NCBI GenBank assembly: GCA_021799715.1
Contig: JAJYZY010000016.1
Span: 1-26,588 of the forward strand
Length of the DNA: 26,588 nucleotides
Reading direction: 5' to 3'
From: Planctomycetota bacterium
Lineage (GTDB): Bacteria; Planctomycetota; Phycisphaerae; WQYP01
In this document: in pieces, positions 23,701 to 26,588 of the stretch
Numbering within the stretch: position 1 is the stretch's first letter
Layout: each line of letters begins with the position of its first letter
Made by a program: the position numbers and the translations under genes
The notes under the pieces: generated by a model
What the model saw: the letters and a program-made list of their open reading frames with translations, nothing else
Told to the model about the DNA's origin: nothing
Database searches by the model: none

Positions 23701-26588
23701 ATTGCCGGTGGCGTAGCAATTGGCAATGCTGCCGCTATTGTACCCCACCAAGCCGCCGACGCTGCTAATGTTGGCATTGCCTGTTACCGAATCCCCCACC
23801 AACCCCACGTTTTCTATGGTGCTGCCGCTGGCCGTGTGGCCAAACAGGCCCGCATACGCAAGCGTCGATGTATTGATCGTCAGATTGCTGATGAAGTTAC
23901 CCAAACCGTTAAACGTGCCATTAAATGCAGTGCTTCCACCAATGGGAGTAAAATTGGCAATGGAGGATAAATCAATATCACCGCCTAAGGCGTAATTTCC
24001 AGAAAGATTGTTGTTAATAGCTTGCAGTTCAGCGGGTGTGAATATCAGCATGGCCACGGTGTTGCCCGCCATCGCATAGGCCGTGCTGGTGCCCAATAGA
24101 TACGGCGCGGTGGTATTATTGGAATTTGCCCAGACGGAGGTCGAAAATCCCGCCGGTAGCGCGGATTCAAGGGCGGCCGTGCTAAGTGCGGCAACCGATC
24201 CCGTGCCGGTATTGCTGCCCACGCCGCTGCCCGAAACAACGGTGCTGTCATAATACCCGTCGGTAATTGAGCCGGTATTGGCACCGGCAAAACCACCGGA
24301 TGTCGAAGAAGCGGTTATGGCACCCGCGGCGTAGCTGTCAGTCACGCTGCCGCCATTACCCCCTGCCAGGCCGCCAACATCGCTTGAACCGGTGACCGAT
24401 CCGGTTGAGTAAGTATTGCCGACCGAAGCATTGTTTTGTCCAATTAAGCCACCGACATACGATCCCCCGGAAACCGCACCGATGGCATAACTGGTATTGA
24501 TGGAACCGTCGATATTGGCTCCGACCAGCCCTCCAACATCATTATCGTTTGTTCCACTGGCGGTTACGCTGCCGGTAGCGTAACTGTTGGTAATCGTTCC
24601 GGTCACGCCGGACTGGCCGTTCGACCCCACCAACCCCCCCAAGCCGGTATTGCCAGTTACTATTGAATTGGAAAAGCTGCCGGTGATTGTCCCGGTATTG
24701 GTACCGGACAGCCCTCCCACATCCTGTCCTCCGGAAACCGCGCCGGTCGCGAAACTGTTGGAAATTGTGCTGGTGTTAAGACCGACCAATCCCCCGGCGT
24801 TGCCGTCACCGGCGGCACCGGTGACCTGCCCTGACGCATAAGAATTGGTGATGTCGGCATTATTCTGGCCCACCAGGCCGCCAACTTCCGCCCCCCCGGA
24901 AACCGCGCCGGTGGCATAGCTATTTGTAATGGAACCACTATTGTTTCCGCCCACCAGGCCGCCGACATAATTATCGTTGGAACCGGTGGCCGTCACACTA
25001 CCGGTGGCATAGCTGTTCGTGATGGTACCGCCATCATTATTTGCCACCAGTCCGCCGAGACCGCCATTCCCCGCAATTGTAACATCCGCGTAACTGTTAT
25101 TTATTGCACCCTGATTACTCCCCACCAGCCCGCCCACTGAAAGCAAACCGGTTACACTGCCGCTGATAATTCCGATATTTTCAATCGAGCCGCCCGTGGT
25201 TAAAGTACCAACAAGCCCCACGTCGCTGGCCGTTGGCAGATTAATAGTCAAATTGCTTACAGTATGGCCCAATCCGTCGAGATCACCGGAAAAGCCGGTG
25301 CTTGATCCCAAGGGGGTGAAATTGGATATGGAGGAAACATCAATATTGCTTCCCAAAGCGAAGTCGCCCGAACTGCCGATCGCCTGCAATGCCGCCGCGC
25401 TATTAACCACGGTGTAATTATTTCCCGCAATCGACAGATTGGGATTGCTGCCCGACAGCGTTATGATTGCTCCGCTGCTCAAAAGAAAACTACCGCCTGC
25501 ACCGCCTGTATCGGGCACCAAAATAAGACCGGCGCTGTTGCCCGTCGCGGTTATATTGTTGTTGACGTTGACATTGCGGAATGCCGAAAGTGTCAGGGTG
25601 GTATCCGCAATCCAGCTTACCGTATCGTTGACATTAATATCTCCGCTGCCCGCCGTTGCCCCCTGACTGGATAAAATCGTAATGCTGTTGCCGGCTAACT
25701 CGGTACTTAACTCTGCGCCGGTAATATCTCCGCCGCTGGAAGCAACCGTAAAATTTTGCGGATCAATCAGCCACGTCCCAGTGGCTCCAGATGTGGCCGT
25801 CGTCGTTACCCGTGCCGCGGAGCCAAGCACAACTTGGTTCCCCGAGGTTTCAACGTAACCGCCGAGCGTTTTGCCTGTGGCTGAAAGCGAGCCATCAATA
25901 CTGGCGCTACCGACGGCACGAATCAAAACCTTGCCGCCGCCGCCAGCGAGGGCATCCGCGCTTATGTTCGCCCCCGGCGCGACGTTGACCGTACCACCGG
26001 TTATGGAAATCGCACCGCCGGAACCATTGGCATTTTGAGCCTTCGCATCGCCGGTTACCTCAACGCTCCCCGTCCGGGAAGTCAGCCATATCTGACCGTG
26101 GATCGTCGCACTGCCGGTGGCTTCTATCAAACCAGTGGTATTGCCTGCCAGCGCGTATACGTTACCGCCAGCGGCGCGCAGTTCCGCGGAAGCTGCCGCG
26201 ATTTGTCCGCTGGTAGTTACATTTCCGGTGCCCGATTGCACGAAAACCCGTTGATCACCGCCAACCGGCTGCAAAAGTACTTGATCTCCAGCCGCCAGTC
26301 CCGCGGTACCATTGGCGGCCTTGATGGTGCCGCTATTACTTACGGACTGCCCGATTAAAACCACATCGCCATTTGTTGAAACAATCTTTCCCTCGTTCAC
26401 CACGCATCCCGCGGAGTTACCCGAAAATGTCAGCACGCCGCCTTGAAGAAAATTTTGATTGCTGAGATTTCGGGTCGATGCGATAAACTCGCCGTTGGTC
26501 AGAATTTTCCCGCCGGGGCCAATCACGACTCCATTCGGGTTAATCAGATAAACCGACCCGGTTGCATCCAACATTCCGTTGAGTTGTG
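11800..26588 (-). CDS. Giant filamentous-haemagglutinin-type exoprotein TpsA (N-terminus outside window)
   Basis: A single frame without a stop covers 14.8 kb, over 4,900 residues in the window, and continues past the right edge. The in-frame residues before the first ATG here read QLNG, so that ATG (26574) is internal. Residue numbers below count from it. Order of parts: the TPS/haemagglutinin-activity domain with LINPNGVVIGPGG (9-22); a spacer with the familiar TGTWLIDPQNFTV; GLUG cluster 1 (about 480-775); GLUG cluster 2 with six regularly spaced cysteines (about 935-1130); GLUG cluster 3 (about 1325-1440); then some 3,300 residues of YDG-type (TKVYDGTT) and MBG-type modules to about residue 4800. 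The final ~110 residues are unlike the repeats and end in a basic tail. Such proteins are secreted by TpsB and fold as beta-helical fibres for adhesion or biofilm. No VENN motif or toxin domain is recognisable. The signal peptide and promoter are not in the window. Confidence 0.95.
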   Translation of the reverse strand, partial: QLNGMLDATGSVYLINPNGVVIGPGGKILTNGEFIASTRNLSNQNFLQGGVLTFSGNSAGCVVNEGKIVSTNGDVVLIGQSVSNSGTIKAANGTAGLAAGDQVLLQPVGGDQRVFVQSGTGNVTTSGQIAAASAELRAAGGNVYALAGNTTGLIEATGSATIHGQIWLTSRTGSVEVTGDAKAQNANGSGGAISITGGTVNVAPGANISADALAGGGGKVLIRAVGSASIDGSLSATGKTLGGYVETSGNQVVLGSAARVTTTATSGATGTWLIDPQNFTVASSGGDITGAELSTELAGNSITILSSQGATAGSGDINVNDTVSWIADTTLTLSAFRNVNVNNNITATGNSAGLILVPDTGGAGGSFLLSSGAIITLSGSNPNLSIAGNNYTVVNSAAALQAIGSSGDFALGSNIDVSSISNFTPLGSSTGFSGDLDGLGHTVSNLTINLPTASDVGLVGTLTTGGSIENIGIISGSVTGLLSVGGLVGSNQGAINNSYADVTIAGNGGLGGLVANNDGGTITNSYATGSVTATGSNDNYVGGLVGGNNSGSITNSYATGAVSGGAEVGGLVGQNNADITNSYASGQVTGAAGDGNAGGLVGLNTSTISNSFATGAVSGGQDVGGLSGTNTGTITGSFSNSIVTGNTGLGGLVGSNGQSGVTGTITNSYATGSVTASGTNDNDVGGLVGANIDGSINTSYAIGAVSGGSYVGGLIGQNNASVGNTYSTGSVTGSSDVGGLAGGNGGSVTDSYAAGAITASSTSGGFAGANTGSITDGYYDSTVVSGSGVGSNTGTGSVAALSTAALESALPAGFSTSVWANSNNTTAPYLLGTSTAYAMAGNTVAMLIFTPAELQAINNNLSGNYALGGDIDLSSIANFTPIGGSTAFNGTFNGLGNFISNLTINTSTLAYAGLFGHTASGSTIENVGLVGDSVTGNANISSVGGLVGYNSGSIANCYATGNVSSSSSGSSVGGLVGYNSGGITNCYATVSVSGGSYSSVGGLVGFAPGGSISNCYATDSVSGGGIHSAVGGLVGDNSGSSIANCYATGNVSSSYSTSSVGGLVGYNSGSIANCYATGNVSGSGSSSSVGGLVGDNSDGSITNCYATGNVSGSGSGSSSSVGGLVGYASGGTITDGHWDTTTAGSTGIGGGSGTATTVTGLTTSQLFTLNNFTGFSASATPGATGNAWVVVDLDGSLNNANGAAGGTLPMLASEWSTTISNAHQLQLMVLAPTATYTLANNINAVNTGTATSSTQDDVWGASGFVPVGNGAAYLGYSSTSGFSGILNGNGHYISNLVIDNTTDYGLGLFSSVVGGGIVENIGLNGGSITGTHDTGSLIGDLGTGTVNDAYSSSTVDATGGSVGGLVGLNDGTVSNSYTTGNVTGGNGATGGIVGRNGSSSYTGIIDNVYATGVITGAAGTASSGSYDIGAVVGWNYSGTLTDGYWNSATMSTGVGYNQSNAASGGGGLTASGMMQQSNFAGFDFSSGSYWTIYPGNTTPLLTAFLTPLTITASNIQQTYNAVASTDTLSNVNYSVAGAAASGNVLGLTDPYAGDVNVGTYAPVIWSNQQGYLITISGGALTINPAIINLSGTRVYDANVDAAAGIFSAITGVNGQTLTLSGQGILAGANAGSETLSSLGSLALGNGTGTASNYTLAGGTDTVSVTPVVINLSGTRVYDANTDANSSIFSAITGLGSQTLTLSGSGTLAGANAGNENVASLGTLALGNGTGLASNYTLVGGTDVVSITPATLTETANSASSLYGAAISSVTGSITGFLGSDSQSSVTTGTLSFSTAATSTSNVGHYAIDGSGLTLSDNNYVIVQAASNASAYTINPAIFNLTGTRSYNATTTVNGAIFSTATGVNGQTLIISGASAVSGENVGSYSLSSLGTLALGNGTGLASNYTLVGGTDTVNITPAPLYVTGAVATDRVYNGLNTVSLSGATLSGTIYGSDTITLANATSGSLASANAGIESVSTAMTLTGNTLGNYALVQPAGITADITPATITAVSLSGTPTKPYDGTTTATLNAGDFTFSGFVSGQSATVNVAGSYADANAGTGITVTATINANNFTGNAQTNLNNYILPNNVTLAGTGTITPAPITITLTGDPTKPYDGTTSSVLASGDFTLSGFAANQSATVIQTAGVYNSPNVATASTVTADLTGEIVAASGTTLSNYAFPASVSGPAAITPLPVSVVITGNPTKVYDGTAAADLTSGDFSLAGFIAGEGAAISAVTGTYASTNAGQGILVTAPLTSGDFVASGATNLTNYTLPASATGEGAITPAPVGITINGTPTKVYDGTTTATLTTGNFTLTGFVPSQLATVSVNTVGAYNSPNVATADSITTVLAAGDITASGGTLLSNYILPTNTILNSPGAITPAQITLTATRTYDAGTDANANLFGIINGVDGQTLAINGTGTLASENVGPESVQLGTLALANGSGITGGLASNYSIAAATVNVTPATLIMTANSLSTLYGNSIPTPSGSISGFVGTDTLSNATTGTLTFSTAATSASNVGSYAIDGSGLTADNGNYNILQAATNAVALNITPRPLTFSVTNDPTKTYDGNVITTLTTAGSTPTLVVSGFVSGQGATVNAQGWYNSPNVVDATTVTTSLAPGDFQPDSGTLLSNYTIPINTTASGTGQITPAAISATLSGNPTKTYDGTATAYINAGDVTFTGFAPGEGAQVQLTGTYASVNVGTNIPVTATLTPSDFTFNSNTLSSNYTIAGAIALSGYGTIDPAELLLSYTANPVSRNYGTANPTLTGTVTGFVGSDTLASTTTGTLTFTTTATINSPVGTYPITGSGLTLDSGNANDYVLVQAPGNATALTVTPAPLDISIIGATKVYDGTTYITLTPADFSITGLKNGDSATAEASGYFYNSPNVLQANTVSTTLTAADITFSSGTASNYTLPINILLSGPGIITPAPVTISGTRVYDAATDANGSIFGVDGLIASGVNGENLTVTGTGNISSENVGSESLTSTAGLALANGTGLQAGLASNYSLAGGTVTVTPATLTVSATPVNTTYGAALPALSGTVTGFLGSDTLSNATNDDATFTTTATSLSPVGQYPVDALSLTANNGNYNIVQAAGNATALNMSPATITVSISATKTYDGTTQANLTAGDFVLSGFVSGQGATVTSTGEYNSANVIGATAVTTALSAANFSPTGSTNLSNYVLPINTLLTGAGSITPAPVTVSITGNPTKAYDSTTSSVLTAGDFTLTGFAPGQIATVLPVTGTYSSPNAGTNIPVSATLTSSDYSFATGTTASNYAMPTSATGPGTINPLPISVAITGNPTKVFDGGVVATLTPSDYSLAGFIAGQGAGISQAVGTYAGSNAGQNINVTASLSSGDFTANNGTLLSNYTLPVIASGPGAITPRPVTVSLTGDPTKAYDGTTTAVLNTSDFTFSGFVGSDGASVNAIGAYNSADVPTATTVSTTLTAGDLTPVGSTDFANYILPVGTVVSGAGAITADPITVTLSASKQYDGTTAATLTSGNFTISGFISGQGAAISQTSGSFNTADVDTATTVSTTLSAGNFVADSGTDLADYVLPTGAISGVGTISPAILTYNATPVSRPYFTSNPSFSGTLTGFVDSQNQASATTGTLSFISAATTASNAGQYAIDGTGLTADNGDYIYVQAASNATALTITPLDLTVNTTISTTTTRVYNGTTTVALPSSDFTLSGFVNGNSATVSGIGTFLNSQGVATADVPSAVSVSATLNSADLAAVAGTGTNLVNYVLSPVTVTGAGSITPDPITISGTRVYDANTDAAAAIFGSAGIVPTGIGSQTVAVTGAGTLAGENKGNESISALGTLAFTAGGTGLAADYSLSGGSVTITPALLTVTATPATSLYNAALPSLSGTVTGFLGSDTLANATNDNTIFTTTAVQGSNVGSYPIDDYSLTANNGNYTIVQAASNQTALSITPLALTVSTVLQETPTKIYNGNANYNLTTADFLVTGFISGQGAQISAVGTYNSKDVLTANTVSVTLSPSDFTGISGTNLSNYTLPSSVVVTGPGTITPAAVSFTGTRVYDNNTDAGYAIFGTGGTITTGIGSETLILSGSAVTNSPNASGLAQTISPAGLSLNDGTGLASDYTFTGGTDTVLITPLQLTITGLVANNKSYNATTSATLSNDGSLVGIIGGQTLTLNAPTSVQCLQSNVGNGLTVRASGYSLSNGTSGTIGLASNYSLTGISATATTTADITPAIINLTGTRVYDAGTDAAAGIFSAITGINGQTLTLSGTGTLAGENTGNESVTSLGTLALGNGTGLASNYTLVGGTDTVDITPATLTETATPANSIYGSSISPVTGTITGFVGSDTQSSATSGTLTFSTTATSSSNVGTYGIDGSGLTAINGNYTIVQAASNATAYTVNPAIINLTGTRVYDAGTDAAAGIFSAITGINGQTLTLSGTGTLAGENTGNESVTSLGTLALGNGTGLASNYTLVGGTDTVDITPATLTETATPANSIYGSAISSVTGTITGFVGSDTQSSATSGTLTFSTTATSSSNVGTYGIDGSGLTAINGNYTIVQAASNATAYTVNPAVISLTGTRVYDANTDANAGIFSAITGINGQTLTLSGTGTLAGENTGNESVTSLGTLALGNGTGLASNYTLVGGTDTVTITPAPLLITGTTVADNKVYDTTTAAILNTTSTTLSGVLGSDVGNVSISGGTGQFATPDVGNAIPVAVTGFTLVGSASHNYFIVPGSYPTALVANITPAPLTVVGTTTADNKTYDGTTVATINTLNASLQGVLGSDSVFLDGGTGNFITSAVGNNIPVDVTSLIIQGPSAGNYEITSVMPTGVTADILPSPSLINVGVAGYWFSPSNVIITDDTDSVDAIPPQTINDVAAGMAVGILNAPWKKGRDGNQFAVYEDILGVPTLVYASGNIQHIAARPVGKAHLAGHPLATKSLVGLRITRRSSNHN
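12710..13970 (-). repeat. 507-bp tandem duplication within tpsA (about 2.5 near-identical copies)
   Basis: The string accaatgtgtagttactgg starts at 12737, 13244 and 13751, an exact 507-bp (169-codon) period. Copies are almost identical over hundreds of bases, synonymous positions included; differences are scattered single bases plus a few short patches. Each unit encodes one YDG-type module (TGTRVYDAGTDAAAGIF...) plus one MBG-type module (ANSIYGS..S.VTGTITGF). The third copy holds only the YDG part. More diverged versions of the same unit occur near 21000-21850. Confidence 0.92.
14200..22090 (-). repeat. Long array of diverged YDG-type and MBG-type adhesin modules in tpsA
   Basis: By eye I count about 28 YDG-type openings in the whole protein, in two flavours: the short (T)K.YDGTT type and the TGTRVYDA.TDA type. 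There are also about eight MBG-type openings (ATPAN..YG...P..SGT.TGF.GSDT). Most fall in this interval, with the rest in the 507-bp tandem block and just downstream of it. Units end in ..N Y.LP....GPG.ITPAP linkers. DNA identity between units is low except in the 507-bp block, so this part of the array is old. Confidence 0.85.
22245..22600 (-). repeat. GLUG-like cluster 3 in tpsA
   Basis: Three to four loose repeats of the GLUG type: GSLIGDLGTGTVNDAYSSS, GGLVGLNDGTVSNSYTTGNV, GGIVGRNGS...DNVYATG and GAVVGWNYSGTLTDGYWN. They are preceded by the usual 'FVPVGN...FSGILNGNGHYISNLVI' type of cap, read in pieces. No cysteines occur at the NxY position. Confidence 0.75.
23185..23770 (-). repeat. GLUG cluster 2 in tpsA, cysteine-bearing, with Ser/Gly trinucleotide tracts
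   Basis: Seven units of the form VGGLVGYNSGSIANCYATGN, each followed by a Ser/Gly linker of varying length. The first six carry NCYAT, with Cys codons at 23716, 23629, 23542, 23452, 23365 and 23275 (residues 953, 982, 1011, 1041, 1070 and 1100). The linkers are encoded by gctgct/gccgct trinucleotide runs, which also make spurious Ala-rich frames on the other strand. The seventh unit ends the array with ITDGHWDTTT. Confidence 0.9.
24250..25140 (-). repeat. GLUG cluster 1 in tpsA
   Basis: About ten units of the form VGGLVGGNNSGSITNSYATG, starting near GGLVGSNQGAINNSYADV and ending at GGFAGANTGSITDGYYDS. Here the position that is Cys in cluster 2 is Ser (NSYATG) or another small residue. The cluster is preceded by a 'FTPLGSSTGFSGDLDGLG' cap, like that before cluster 2, so the two clusters are separate copies of one cap-plus-array block. 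Confidence 0.85.
26090..26588 (-). other. TPS (haemagglutinin activity) domain portion of TpsA
   Basis: The first ~160 residues in the window show the secretion-domain pattern: QLNGMLDATGSVYLINPNGV, then IGPGGKILTNGEFIAST and the G-N-rich turns GKIVSTNGDVVLIGQ and ALAGNTTGLIEATG. The NPNG motif is the conserved element of TPS domains that engage TpsB. The start of the domain and the signal peptide lie beyond 26588. Confidence 0.88.

Noticed and set aside
23176..23970. 264-codon Ala/Asp-rich plus-strand ORF
   Set aside because: It is the antisense shadow of the GLUG trinucleotide repeats; its periodic AAAAAADIAGG text arises from the gct/gcc runs of tpsA.
12700..25200. Regularly spaced repeats as a possible CRISPR array
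   Set aside because: Periods are 507 bp or about 87-96 bp, the units are protein-coding and in frame, there are no unique spacers between short identical repeats, and no cas gene is present.
26575..26588. ATG at 26574 as the true start of tpsA
   Set aside because: The upstream codons in the same frame read QLNG, which continues the TPS-domain pattern, and the required signal peptide is missing.
1..26588. tRNA, rRNA, riboswitch, integrase or transposase genes
   Set aside because: None was recognised on either strand by reading; no transposase-like frame or tRNA cloverleaf was evident.

Overview
The window carries seven complete recognisable protein-coding genes, one giant gene that runs off the right edge, a gene tail at the left edge, and a few possible small ORFs. 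It looks like the chromosome of a diderm bacterium. A two-partner secretion (TPS) outer-membrane pore implies an outer membrane. The dispersed 'DRTDRTD'-type intergenic repeats, a pyrophosphatase-like phosphodiesterase and a huge GLUG/YDG/MBG repeat protein suggest the PVC group, perhaps Planctomycetota (Phycisphaerae). That assignment is inference and was not tested.

Layout. 1-86: probable C-terminus of an unrecognised gene (+). 141-974: kduI (-), a uronate-degradation isomerase without visible partners. 975-1887: about 0.9 kb with no gene, holding two direct copies of a ~190-bp repeat, bracketed by two copies of a ~50-bp repeat, plus an inverted repeat. 1888-2754: pstB (-), without pstSCA or phoU alongside. 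2755-3165: divergent intergenic region with a PHO-box-like triple hexamer and a possible 20-codon leader ORF. 3166-4626: Pho84-like phosphate:H+ symporter (+), closed by a strong terminator. 4809-6777: rarA and 5-formyl-THF cyclo-ligase, probably one operon behind an extended -10 promoter. 7008-8330: alkaline-phosphatase-superfamily phosphodiesterase (+). 8526-9485: MbfA-like ferritin/VIT1 iron exporter (-). 9538-9990: very short ORFs, three with a hydrophobic segment. 9997-11736: tpsB (-). 11800-26588: tpsA (-), more than 4,900 residues in the window with its N-terminus cut off.

How the genes work together. pstB and the symporter lie back to back around a candidate PHO box, which suggests a small phosphate-starvation locus. 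The right 16.6 kb is one TPS system. tpsA lies upstream of tpsB on the same strand. TpsA should be exported as an unfolded chain by TpsB and fold outside as a long fibre made of a TPS domain, three GLUG clusters and about 28 YDG-type and 8 MBG-type modules. The most notable signals are a near-perfect 507-bp tandem duplication inside tpsA, a six-cysteine ladder spaced 29-30 residues apart in one GLUG cluster, and the possible small membrane ORFs between the iron exporter and the TPS locus. I did not find a clearly unprecedented system. The giant adhesin and the phosphate intergenic region most deserve follow-up.
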